NCBI GenBank assembly: GCA_927353735.1
Contig: CAKMIA010000001.1
Span: 484,789 to 548,788 of the forward strand
Length of the DNA: 64,000 nucleotides
Direction of reading: 5' to 3'
DNA from: an uncultured Veillonellaceae bacterium
GTDB lineage: Bacteria > Bacillota > Negativicutes > Veillonellales > Dialisteraceae
Position numbers and translations under genes: made by a program. This document shows positions 7,605 through 17,447 of the stretch, piece by piece (positions within the stretch are counted from its first letter, which is position 1; every line of letters starts with the position of its first letter). The notes under the pieces are model-generated. The model was not told the DNA's origin. It saw only the letters and a program-made list of their open reading frames with translations, and ran no database searches.

Positions 7605-8825
7605 TTATGCATTGGTCTGATCTCCCGGCTTTCTGCGGATCGTCATGGCAAATACCGCACAGAGAGCCCCCATCGTGATGAGATAGTAGAAAACGGCGCT
7701 GAAAGAACCATTGAAAGCATAGACCAGATAGCCTATGAAGGCCGGCGACAGGAAACCTGCCACCTGTCCGCCCATATTGACCAGAGCGGACGCCGAACCG
7801 GAAATAGCGCCCGTAACGACCTTCAGCGTCAGGCCCACAGTAAGCGCCATGATGGTGGATTTGAAGAAATACACGCCGCACTGGAAAATAACGACGGTGG
7901 CGATGGTCTCTGCGTGATACATCAGGAAGAGGAAGAATGCCGTACCGGCGCCGGACAGCGCGATGAGATATTTTTCTCTGTGATCAAAGAATTTATCCAT
8001 GATCCATCCGCAGGAGGCGCTGGATACAAAGGACGCGATGAACGGGATCGGCGTGAGATAGCCGACGGCCTTGAGGTCGATGCCGCGTTCCGCGATCAGA
8101 TACGTCGGGATCCAGGCGTCCAGCCCCTTATTGATGCAGGATACACAGAAAGCGCAGAGGATCAGCTTCCACACCAGCGGCATTTTCAGCAGCTGAATGA
8201 AATATTTGGACTGATTTTTCTTGTCCTCCGTCTTTTCCTCTGCCGGTTTTTTCGATTTGACCAGAATGACATAAAGGAATACATAAAGCAGGCCAATGAG
8301 CCCGAGGATCTGGAACATGCCGCGCCATCCGAACCAGAGAATGAGCGGTACGACCACGACCGGTGCCAGCGCGCTGCCGATATAGTTCGAGGAAAGAACG
8401 AAACCGGTATATTTCGCACGCACTTCACGGGGGAAGTATTCCGCCACAGCGCGGAAGCAGGAACCGGCATACGGTCCTTCACAGAGACCGAAGACGAACC
8501 GGAGAAACAGCAAGCCGGACAGGGTCTGCGCATGGCCGGTGGTGAAGGTAAAGATGGACCAGAGCGCCAGTGCCACGCAGATGACGGTTTTTGACCCGAA
8601 TTTATCTGCAAACCACCCGCCCGGTATCTGCATAATGGAGTAGCCGATAAAGAATACACTGATGATGACCCCCATTTCCGTCGGAGCCAGATTGAAGTCC
8701 TTCGACACGGACGGCAGCGCCAGCCCGATCGCCGAACGGTCTATATAGGAGATACAGAATCCTATATAGAGGAAGAAGAAAACCATGTATCGGTTTTCCG
8801 TTTGGAATTTTTTCAGCCAGCTCAA
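7605..8825 (-). CDS. MFS transporter, anion:cation symporter type
   Basis: A 406-residue twelve-helix major facilitator. The first helix has YIDRSAIGLALP and the loop after helix 2 has GGWFADKFGSK, both typical of the ACS family that carries organic anions such as hexuronates, phthalate or carboxylated amino-acid derivatives by proton symport. As first gene of the racemase-M20-M20 operon it probably imports the N-acyl amino acid or related carboxylate. I place the start at a TTG (8825) because GGGAGG sits eight bases upstream; the ATG at 8867 lacks an RBS. Divergent from the regulator at 9000. Confidence 0.83.
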   Translation of the reverse strand: MSWLKKFQTENRYMVFFFLYIGFCISYIDRSAIGLALPSVSKDFNLAPTEMGVIISVFFIGYSIMQIPGGWFADKFGSKTVICVALALWSIFTFTTGHAQTLSGLLFLRFVFGLCEGPYAGSCFRAVAEYFPREVRAKYTGFVLSSNYIGSALAPVVVVPLILWFGWRGMFQILGLIGLLYVFLYVILVKSKKPAEEKTEDKKNQSKYFIQLLKMPLVWKLILCAFCVSCINKGLDAWIPTYLIAERGIDLKAVGYLTPIPFIASFVSSASCGWIMDKFFDHREKYLIALSGAGTAFFLFLMYHAETIATVVIFQCGVYFFKSTIMALTVGLTLKVVTGAISGSASALVNMGGQVAGFLSPAFIGYLVYAFNGSFSAVFYYLITMGALCAVFAMTIRRKPGDQTNA

Positions 8826-8999
8826 AGTTAAGACCTCCCATCTGCACAGAAAGCCACAGGAGCACATGTATCTGCGCTCTGCGGCTCCCTTGCCGGCAGG
8901 CTTCCGCCTGCGTGTTTACTAAAATTGTACTTGCGTATATGATAAGGGAAACACAATGTCCTGAATAGACCTTTATTCTGTCTGAAATTAGGTGGTCTC
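8826..8999. promoter_or_regulatory. Divergent control region between MFS operon and regulator
   Basis: About 170 bp of mixed composition with an AT-rich centre (8920-8990) holding several -10-like motifs on both strands, including TACAAT on the minus strand. A hairpin-forming GCAGGC/GCCTGC pair lies at 8896-8912 in the MFS leader. No promoter stands out clearly. It is the natural binding site for the regulator encoded at 9000. Confidence 0.45.
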
Positions 9000-10325
9000 A
9001 TGAAAATCGGCCTTGTCGCTCCGGAAAAGCTCATGCAGGAAATTTTTTCTTTCGTCGGCAGAGAATTTCCTGACGAAGAATTCATCCCCTTCTCCTATCG
9101 CTCCATACTGGATCTGCCTTCGCTTCTTTCCGGACAGCAGAACCGGGCGGATGCCTTCCTGTTTCTCGGGGAAACGGCACGGCGCTTTGCCGCAAAATCC
9201 ATCGTGCCGGCCGTTCCATGGGTGGCCATTCCCCGTTCCTCCTCGGCGCTCCTCCGCCTCCTGTTCCGCGCAGCGGTGGCCGGCCGGGCCATGCACATCG
9301 CCACCGACTGGCCGAGAGAAGATCTCTTCCAGCTCGCCTTCCATGAGATCGGAATCCCGCCGGAGCAGTACCGGCTTCATTTCTGTCCGGTCCACGCCTA
9401 CAATGAAGAGATCCTGTCTCTGGAAGCCGACCGCATGGCGGAACTCTGCCGTACCGGAGAAGCAGATTTCTGCATCACCATATTTTACCGGATCGAAAAG
9501 ATTCTCTCCGACCGCCAGATCCCGGTGTACGTGCTCCAGCCGTCTTTCGAAGATATCCGTGCGGGCATCGAGCGTCTCATCCTCTCCGACCAGCTTCGCC
9601 GGAGCCACGACACCCCGCTTGCCTGCGCCGCTATGCGTCTCTCCATCCCGGAGGACCAGTATCCGGCCGAGCATGGCTATGATCTGGCAGAAGCCCGCCT
9701 GTCCGCTGCACACCTCATCTGGCAGTTTGCCAGAGAGACTGAAGCGGCCTGCATCGAGCGGCCTCCATGGGGCTGGCTTCTCTTTTCCACCCGGTCCCTT
9801 ATGGAAAATGCCACCGCCCATTATCATCACCTTCCGCTGCTGGCCCGGATGCGCAGTACCGGTCCCTTCACCCTGTCCATCGGCTTCGGCATCGGCTCCT
9901 CTGCAGAGGAATCCAAGCTCCACGCCGAACGGGCACTGGACCGGGCCGTTCTTCGCGGCGGCGATCAGGCTTATCTTATGGGACCCGGACTTTCCCTTCC
10001 TGTCCCGCCGGCACAGGGCGACCGGCTGACGCAGCAGGTCCCGATGCTCTCCATTCAGGAACAATTCCTGCCCCTCGCCCAGTTGTCCGGCGTCAGCGTA
10101 CGCATTCTCACGCTGCTGTACCGCGCCTGCCGGGATACGGACCGCACCTGCTTCACCTCGGCCGAGCTTGCCGATTTTGCCGGCGTCACGCCCCGAACCA
10201 TGAACCGCATTCTGCAGAAGCTCATGGACCGGGATCTGGCGCGGGAAGTGGGACTGCAGTTCACCGCCCGCACCGGCCGGCCGAGCCGCCTCATCGAGCT
10301 CCGCTTTCAGCCCCAGAATCTGTGA
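9000..10325 (+). CDS. Transcription regulator: PrpR-like sensor, degenerate GGDEF-like domain, winged HTH
   Basis: A 441-residue soluble protein with three parts. Residues 1-200 resemble a two-lobe alpha/beta sensor of the PrpR-N/periplasmic-binding type. Residues about 260-340 carry a diguanylate-cyclase-like stretch (FTLSIGFGIGSSAEES ... HAERALDRA) but without the GGDEF catalytic signature, so no c-di-GMP synthesis is expected. The C-terminal 85 residues form a winged helix with FAGVTPRTMNRILQKL as recognition helix. It is divergent from the MFS-racemase operon, which it most likely controls in response to a small ligand. Family name not known to me. Confidence 0.65.
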   Translation: MKIGLVAPEKLMQEIFSFVGREFPDEEFIPFSYRSILDLPSLLSGQQNRADAFLFLGETARRFAAKSIVPAVPWVAIPRSSSALLRLLFRAAVAGRAMHIATDWPREDLFQLAFHEIGIPPEQYRLHFCPVHAYNEEILSLEADRMAELCRTGEADFCITIFYRIEKILSDRQIPVYVLQPSFEDIRAGIERLILSDQLRRSHDTPLACAAMRLSIPEDQYPAEHGYDLAEARLSAAHLIWQFARETEAACIERPPWGWLLFSTRSLMENATAHYHHLPLLARMRSTGPFTLSIGFGIGSSAEESKLHAERALDRAVLRGGDQAYLMGPGLSLPVPPAQGDRLTQQVPMLSIQEQFLPLAQLSGVSVRILTLLYRACRDTDRTCFTSAELADFAGVTPRTMNRILQKLMDRDLAREVGLQFTARTGRPSRLIELRFQPQNL

Positions 10326-10364
10326 AATTGCCCGAAATACTTTTCATAAGAAAGGACACCCCGT

Positions 10365-10979
10365 ATGTTTAAAGATAGACTTTTTTACCTGCGGAAGCAG
10401 AAGAAACTCTCCCAGGATGAGCTGGGGCAGCTCATTGGTGTCTCCCAGCAGGCAGTAGCAAAATGGGAAGGCGGCAGTGCCTTTCCCAATCAACAATCCA
10501 TGGAGCAATTATGTGATTTTTTCGGTGTAACCATGGATTTTTTGTTTGATAACTCGCCCAGCAGAGGTACAAAACTTCCTGTTCTAAACACCATCATACC
10601 AGGCGTTCCTATGGAAAACCTGCTCGATATAGACGGCTATGAAGAAATTTCTGAATCCATGGCTGAAAGCGGAACCTATTTCGCAGTTAAAATCAACGAT
10701 CATGCCATAGCCCCACGCATTCTGCCCGGTGATATCGCTATTGTGCAGTCACAGGAATCCTATACAGACGGAGATTTCTGTCTTGTACAGATTGGTGGAA
10801 ATCCTCCCTCCATAAGACAGCTCTATCAAAAAACGGGCGGCCTCATTCTCATCGCTCTGAATTCTGTGTGTTTTCCGCCTCAATTCCTCACGACAGAGGA
10901 TATTCACAGTCTCCCGCTGCGCATCCTCGGCATTGTGCGGGAATTGCGCATCAGGCAGCTGACAGGCTCCGATATCTGA
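10365..10979 (+). CDS. XRE/S24-like repressor with altered protease residues
   Basis: A 204-residue protein with an N-terminal lambda-repressor-type HTH (residues 6-58, LSQDELGQLIGVSQQAVAKW). The C-terminal domain has the LexA/CI (S24) fold pattern, ending in PLRILGIVRELRI. In family members the catalytic Ser lies in a GDSM-like motif and the Lys in a later VKR-like strand; here these positions read NDHA and IRQL. Both dyad residues appear replaced, so self-cleavage is unlikely. AAAGGAC precedes the ATG at 10365. It follows the larger regulator by 39 bp, probably co-transcribed. Confidence 0.8.
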   Translation: MFKDRLFYLRKQKKLSQDELGQLIGVSQQAVAKWEGGSAFPNQQSMEQLCDFFGVTMDFLFDNSPSRGTKLPVLNTIIPGVPMENLLDIDGYEEISESMAESGTYFAVKINDHAIAPRILPGDIAIVQSQESYTDGDFCLVQIGGNPPSIRQLYQKTGGLILIALNSVCFPPQFLTTEDIHSLPLRILGIVRELRIRQLTGSDI

Positions 10980-11011
10980 GCATCATTGTATCCGAGCTTA
11001 TCTCCTCCCAT

Positions 11012-11049
11012 AAAAAAAGACCATATCCATAAAGGATACGGTCTTTTTT
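11012..11049. terminator. Bidirectional terminator
   Basis: AAAGACCATATCC pairs with GGATACGGTCTTT around ATAAA, flanked by A and T tracts. It separates the convergent repressor gene and second racemase. Confidence 0.85.
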
Positions 11050-11050
11050 C

Positions 11051-12163
11051 TTACCGGTAGATCCAGTGTCCGGCGGTCATGCGGTCTACGGCTGCTTCGT
11101 CCACGCGGTATTCGATGCCATTATCTTCATCAGGCACCACGATCGTGCAGCGGTCCGTGATGTCCACCATCGGATCGGTGATGTCCTTTTCAAAATACCG
11201 GCTTGCCGCCGCCACATCATGGGCCAGTTCCGTGAAGCCCGGCAGGCTGGCAAAGGACACATTCTGCGCCCGGCCGATGCCGAGCTCCGTCATCCCGCCG
11301 CACCATACGGGAATCCCGTGAGCCAGGCACAGATCATGGATGCGTTTCCCTTCGTAGATCCCGCCGCAGCGGCTCGATTTGATATTGATGACCCGGCAGC
11401 TGCCCAGACGGATGGCCGCTTCCGCCGCCTCATAGGAGACGATGCTTTCATCGAGGCAGATCGGCGTTTCAATGGCTTTCTGCAAAATGGCATGGTCTGC
11501 GATGTCTTCTTCACCAAGCGGCTGTTCGATGTACTGGAGATGGTATTCATCCATGGCGCGGAACAGTTCGATGTCCTCCAACGTATAGGCGGAATTGGCA
11601 TCTACCGTGAGCGTGATGTCACCGAATTCCTTCCGGATGGCCTTCACCACCTCGATATCCTTTCCGGGATGGATCTTGATCTTGGTGCGGTGGTAGCCCA
11701 GCTCCAGATAATGTTCGATCTCATGGAGAAGCACGTTGATATCCTTTTCGATGCCCAGAGAAACGCCCACGCGGATCTCCTTCTGCGTGCCCCCGAGAAG
11801 CGTTTTAAGCGATTTCCCGGTGCGCTTCACCATCAGATCCCACAGGGCATTTTCCACGGCCGCCTTGGCCAGACGGTTTCCGCGGATATAGGAAAAGCTC
11901 TTCATGAAGGCTTCCGGGCTCTCCACATCCTGATGCAGGATGCGGGGAATGATGATGTCTCCCAGCACATGGAGCACAGTCCCGTTGTCCTCCGGATTAT
12001 AGAACGGGCCGTAAAAGGCTTTGCATTCGCCCCAGCCGATGAGTCCCTCGGAATAGATCTTCACCAGAAGGGCATCCCGGTTTTCAAAACGGGTAAAGCT
12101 TGTCTGAAAAGGATGCCGGAACGGATTCAGCACCCGGATGATGTCTATGCGGTCAATTCTCAT
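11051..12163 (-). CDS. Enolase-superfamily N-acylamino-acid racemase / OSBS-like protein (copy 2)
   Basis: A 370-residue paralogue of the racemase at 6419, of identical length. The active-site pattern is kept: RTKIKIHPGKD for the catalytic lysines, TVDANSAY, IEQPLGEED and CLDESIV for the metal ligands, and VINIKSSRCGG for the opposing lysine. The neighbourhood of the catalytic Lys (IHPG rather than IKPG) and the C-terminal loop differ, which suggests another acyl or side-chain specificity. GGAGG lies upstream of the ATG at 12163. It is the third gene after the YjiG/YjiH-like membrane pair. Confidence 0.8.
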   Translation of the reverse strand: MRIDRIDIIRVLNPFRHPFQTSFTRFENRDALLVKIYSEGLIGWGECKAFYGPFYNPEDNGTVLHVLGDIIIPRILHQDVESPEAFMKSFSYIRGNRLAKAAVENALWDLMVKRTGKSLKTLLGGTQKEIRVGVSLGIEKDINVLLHEIEHYLELGYHRTKIKIHPGKDIEVVKAIRKEFGDITLTVDANSAYTLEDIELFRAMDEYHLQYIEQPLGEEDIADHAILQKAIETPICLDESIVSYEAAEAAIRLGSCRVINIKSSRCGGIYEGKRIHDLCLAHGIPVWCGGMTELGIGRAQNVSFASLPGFTELAHDVAAASRYFEKDITDPMVDITDRCTIVVPDEDNGIEYRVDEAAVDRMTAGHWIYR

Positions 12164-12225
12164 AACGCACCTCCATTGTGTAATACGCTCCCATTATAGC
12201 AAAAAGTCTATGGAAAGGGAGTTTT

Positions 12226-12882
12226 TTATTCTGCGGTGGATTTTTTGCGGCGGGCCGCCAGATAGAGGCGGACGAGGTTGGCACCGATGAATTTCACCAC
12301 GACGATGAGCGCGATGATGATGCCCACCGGCAGGACGGTGATCGGCAGGAGCGCCGCGCCGGAGCCGATGGTGTTGTTGATGGTGGCGGAGCCGGCGTAC
12401 TGGTAGGCCGCAAAGATGGTGCGGTGATCGTCGGTGATGAGCTTTTCGTCGGCCATGTTTTTCGTCATGAAGGCTGCCACGTCGGAGGAGGTGAAGCTGG
12501 ATACGAAGGCCAGCCCCACCGTGCCGGGCACGCCGAGGAGCACCCGAAAGAAAGGCTGGAAAAGCTTCCCTGCGGCGGTGATGGCCCCCAGATGCTGGCA
12601 GACCTCAATGAGTCCCTGCGCCATCATGGTGGTGGGGACCATGGTCAGCGCCAGAATGAAGGCCTCCCGCGCGCCGGAGCCGCCGGTCCCCTGTATGCTC
12701 ACCTTCGCACCTTCTGCATGGCCGAACTGGCCGAGGAGAGCTGTGAAGTCAAAGGCGCGGAGGAAATTGTCCTGATGGGCAAAAACGCCGGAAAAGCAGA
12801 GAATGAGAAAAATCAGGGAAGCCCAGCCTTTCCAGGTCACTTTCTGTCCGCGAAGCGTTGTGGATGTCTGTTTCTGATCCAT
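12226..12882 (-). CDS. YjiH-like nucleoside-recognition (Gate) domain membrane protein
   Basis: A 218-residue integral membrane protein with an N-terminal helix (ASLIFLILCFSGVF), a central Gate-type region (REAFILALTMVPTTMMAQG, then FVSSFTSSDVAAFMTKNM), and a C-terminal helix plus basic tail. Gate-domain proteins are predicted transport components; the paired YjiG/YjiH arrangement in E. coli sits beside the isoaspartyl dipeptidase gene. The ATG at 12882 is preferred because GGAGG is nine bases upstream; the ATG at 12888 would be only three bases away. It probably forms one transporter with the upstream 160-residue protein. Confidence 0.72.
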   Translation of the reverse strand: MDQKQTSTTLRGQKVTWKGWASLIFLILCFSGVFAHQDNFLRAFDFTALLGQFGHAEGAKVSIQGTGGSGAREAFILALTMVPTTMMAQGLIEVCQHLGAITAAGKLFQPFFRVLLGVPGTVGLAFVSSFTSSDVAAFMTKNMADEKLITDDHRTIFAAYQYAGSATINNTIGSGAALLPITVLPVGIIIALIVVVKFIGANLVRLYLAARRKKSTAE

Positions 12883-12896
12883 TTGCATTCACCTCC

Positions 12897-13379
12897 TCAG
12901 CGGTACAGCGCGAGCACGAGCCGCGTCAGCACCATAACGATCGCCGCATCGATGAGCGGCGTGGCCAGCATGATCGGATAATAGACGGGCCGCACCTTAC
13001 ACACCAGCACGATGCGGGCAAAGTGCCCCACCAGCGTGCCCATGGTGATGCACGCCGGGAAGAGGATCGTCGCCTCCTCCGCAGTGAGCACGCCTGCCGC
13101 ATAGAGAGACGCCGCCGTGGCTGCGCCCGCCGCCTTGGCAAAAAAAGCGGCCAGCAGCACCACCGAGGCCTCGCCGGGCAGGCCGAAGAGGCCCATCACC
13201 GGTCCGAGCAGCTGCCCGATGAGCGGCATCAGCCCGGAAAGCTGCAAAAAGGTGATGATCACATAGGCCATGACCATCGCCGGCGCGATGACCTCCACGG
13301 TGATGTAGAAGCCCTTCTTTGCGCCGAGCATAAAATATTCCGGGATCGACAATTGTTTTTCCTGTTTTACATCTTCCAT
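12897..13379 (-). CDS. YjiG-like Gate domain membrane protein
   Basis: A 160-residue hydrophobic protein with about four membrane segments. Its conserved block includes FGLPGEASVVLLAAFFAKAAG and FPACITMGTLVGHFARIVLV, as in YjiG/nucleoside-recognition proteins. It is first in the operon YjiG-like, YjiH-like, racemase 2; the stop codon overlaps the Shine-Dalgarno of the next gene. AAGGAGGA precedes the ATG at 13379. The context implies uptake or export of an acylated or peptide-linked amino acid rather than a nucleoside; this is inference. Confidence 0.72.
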   Translation of the reverse strand: MEDVKQEKQLSIPEYFMLGAKKGFYITVEVIAPAMVMAYVIITFLQLSGLMPLIGQLLGPVMGLFGLPGEASVVLLAAFFAKAAGAATAASLYAAGVLTAEEATILFPACITMGTLVGHFARIVLVCKVRPVYYPIMLATPLIDAAIVMVLTRLVLALYR

Positions 13380-13457
13380 ACTTCCATCCTCCTTCAGCCG
13401 TGCGCCCTGCGGCGCCGGACACGTGGGCCTGCCGGGGCAGACCTGAAATTTTTATAT

Positions 13458-13492
13458 AAAAAAGAGCCCGACCTGTGTCGGACTCTTTTCCT
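13458..13492 (-). terminator. Rho-independent terminator of ftsH
   Basis: Minus-strand AAGAGTCCGACA / TGTCGGGCTCTT-type hairpin followed by TTTTATATA, just beyond the ftsH stop. Confidence 0.85.
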
Positions 13493-13501
13493 TTTATGCA
13501 G

Positions 13502-15400
<1,899 letters not shown>

Positions 15401-15478
15401 TCGGTTCCTCCTTTGCACTGCGGCGGGGCCGCTTTTTCTGCACATCAGGGTCATTAAAGATAGAATAAATCAATGATT

Positions 15479-15507
15479 ATTTTATCATATTCCCTTTACA
15501 CTGTCGA
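15479..15507 (-). promoter_or_regulatory. Promoter of ftsH
   Basis: Minus-strand -35 TCGACA (15502-15507) and -10 TAAAAT (15479-15484) with an ideal 17-bp spacer. They lie between hpt and ftsH and give a leader of about 70 nt. Confidence 0.6.
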
Positions 15508-15553
15508 CGAAAATTTTCGATATTTCTGTGCGGCACCCCCGCTGCCGATCCGC

Positions 15554-16111
15554 TCAGGCCCGTGTGTAGACCTCGCTTTTCAGCGTGCATACCTCCGGCA
15601 GATTCCGGTATTTTTCCGCATAGTCACAGCCGTAGCCCACGATGAATTCATCGGGCACGCTGAATCCCACATATCTGACGGGCACATCCTGTACGCGCCG
15701 TTTCTTCTTGTCGAGGCAGATAGCCAGCTCCACCGAGGCGGCGCCGCGCTTTTTCAGAAGCGGCACCAGCGCGGCCATGGTGATGCCCGTGTCGATGATG
15801 TCCTCCACGACAATCACATCCTTGCCGCGGATATCCTTGTCCAGATCCTTCTTGATATTGACGCTGCCGGAGGAAACCGTGCTGTTCCCATAGCTCGACA
15901 CGCACATCGTATCAATGGTAAGCGGCAGGTCGATGGCCCGCATGAGGTCGCACAGGAAGGGCATGGCCCCTTTCAGGATGCCCACGAGCACCACGTCCCG
16001 CCCCTGATAATCCTCGGTGATCTGACGGCCGATCTCAGCCACCCGTTTTTCCAGTTCTTCTCTGGACACCAGCACGTGTTTAATGTCATTCATCAGATGT
16101 TCCATTGCCAT
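15554..16111 (-). CDS. hpt: Hypoxanthine phosphoribosyltransferase
   Basis: A 185-residue purine salvage enzyme that converts hypoxanthine or guanine with PRPP into IMP or GMP. Its type I phosphoribosyltransferase fold shows the VVLVGILKGAMPFL loop and the PRPP-binding loop VVEDIIDTGITM near residue 105, plus FSVPDEFIVGYGCDYAEKYRNLP near the C-terminus. GAGGAGG lies seven bases before the ATG at 16111. It overlaps the end of tilS by 26 bp, the usual Firmicute tilS-hpt-ftsH order. Confidence 0.95.
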   Translation of the reverse strand: MAMEHLMNDIKHVLVSREELEKRVAEIGRQITEDYQGRDVVLVGILKGAMPFLCDLMRAIDLPLTIDTMCVSSYGNSTVSSGSVNIKKDLDKDIRGKDVIVVEDIIDTGITMAALVPLLKKRGAASVELAICLDKKKRRVQDVPVRYVGFSVPDEFIVGYGCDYAEKYRNLPEVCTLKSEVYTRA

Positions 16112-17447
16112 TGCGTTTCCTCCTCAGCGTCAAAAGCAGAAAATGTCGGGTCCTGTCAGACGGCCGGCCGTATCTCGACACCTTTTTCCGTCCGATCCAG
16201 TATATATGGGCATCGTCCGCCGCAAGGGGCCATGCGGGCCTCGCCCCGGCGGGGATGCGGAGTTCATTCATATAGGGAAATAATCGTTTCGTTCCGGAAA
16301 AACCAAGCGGGGCAAACCGGTCTCCCGCCCGGGGGAACCGGAGCTGCACCGTTCCCACCGCGTCTGCATCGAGCACGATGGAATCTCCGTCCGTCGTCTC
16401 CGGCGGCGTATCCGTCACGGTCTGCACCAGTTCCCACTGCGCATTTTCCTCCGGAGGCAGGGTCCCTTCCCGGGTGCTCCCCGGATAAAAAAAGGCCTGC
16501 CCCCATTGGAGCCGCACCGCCGTCCCTGCGGCGGACATCCATTTCCCGTGGACGCCCGCCCGGAGAAAGGCCAGCAGCCGCTCCGTGTCCTCGAAGTCCG
16601 GCGCCTTCCCGCCGCAGCGGGTCCAGATCCGCCGCAGAAGCCTCCGCGCCACCGCCTCCGGCAGCGTCCGGAAGAGTGCCCCATCCGCAGAGACCATGCC
16701 CTTTTCCTCGTGCAGGTACTGTTCCTGCGCGGCGGCCTGCGCTTCCATGTAGTCGTCCTCTGCGGCGAGGATCTCCGCCGTGCGGCACAGCGTCTCCGCG
16801 ATCCGCGGATTGTACCGGGCCAGCTCCGGCATCAGCAGGAGCCGTATGCGGTTCCGCACCGCCTCCGGGATGTCATTCGTCCGGTCATGCCGGGGCTCCC
16901 ATGGATAATTCTTCAGAAATTCCGTGATGTCCGACCGGGAGACGCAGAGAAAGGGCCGGATAAGATCGCCCGACAAGGGCCGCATCCCTGCCAGACCGGT
17001 GCTTCCGCTCCCTCTCAGCAGATGATACAGCACGGTCTCCGCCTGATCGTCCCGGTGATGGGCCACGGCGATCCGGTCACAGCCGCTCTCCCGGGCCGCC
17101 CGGCGGAGCGCCTCATAGCGGAGCTCCCGCGCCACGGTTTCCTCGGAGCCGCCGTGAATGGCCCGCCAGGCGGGCACATCGGCCTGCTCCGTGCGGCAAG
17201 GCACGCCCAGCGAGGCGCACACCGCCTCCACGAAGGCCGCTTCCTCCGCCGCTTCCTCCCGCAGGTGATGATTCACCGTACAGCAGGCCACCGTGAAGCC
17301 TTCCTCCGGGGCCAGCGCCGTCAGAGCCAGCAGCAGCGCCAGCGAATCCGGCCCGCCGGACACCGCCGCCAGGATGCAGCTCCCCCGCTGCCACAGGCCT
17401 CGGCTCCGCCCGAACCGGCGCACCCGGTCCAGAAAGGCATCCATCAC
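16086..17447 (-). CDS. tilS: tRNA(Ile)-lysidine synthetase TilS
   Basis: A 453-residue enzyme that uses ATP and lysine to convert C34 of the CAU anticodon of a tRNA-Ile to lysidine, making it read AUA. The N-terminal ATP-pyrophosphatase domain has the PP-loop SGGPDS near residue 30 and the HHRDDQAETVL motif near residue 130. TilS-specific central and C-terminal domains (including GDRFAPLGFSGTKRL) follow. Its start overlaps the ppx stop by four bases (ATGA), indicating coupling. Essential in nearly all bacteria. Confidence 0.95.
   Translation of the reverse strand: MMDAFLDRVRRFGRSRGLWQRGSCILAAVSGGPDSLALLLALTALAPEEGFTVACCTVNHHLREEAAEEAAFVEAVCASLGVPCRTEQADVPAWRAIHGGSEETVARELRYEALRRAARESGCDRIAVAHHRDDQAETVLYHLLRGSGSTGLAGMRPLSGDLIRPFLCVSRSDITEFLKNYPWEPRHDRTNDIPEAVRNRIRLLLMPELARYNPRIAETLCRTAEILAAEDDYMEAQAAAQEQYLHEEKGMVSADGALFRTLPEAVARRLLRRIWTRCGGKAPDFEDTERLLAFLRAGVHGKWMSAAGTAVRLQWGQAFFYPGSTREGTLPPEENAQWELVQTVTDTPPETTDGDSIVLDADAVGTVQLRFPRAGDRFAPLGFSGTKRLFPYMNELRIPAGARPAWPLAADDAHIYWIGRKKVSRYGRPSDRTRHFLLLTLRRKRNGNGTSDE

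Noticed and set aside
10365..10979. Prophage remnant suggested by the CI-like repressor
   Set aside because: No integrase, structural or lysis genes nearby; neighbours are metabolic.
6419..12163. Menaquinone biosynthesis (menC) assignment for the two racemases
   Set aside because: No other men genes in the window, two copies, and linkage to M20 deacylases favour N-acylamino-acid racemase.
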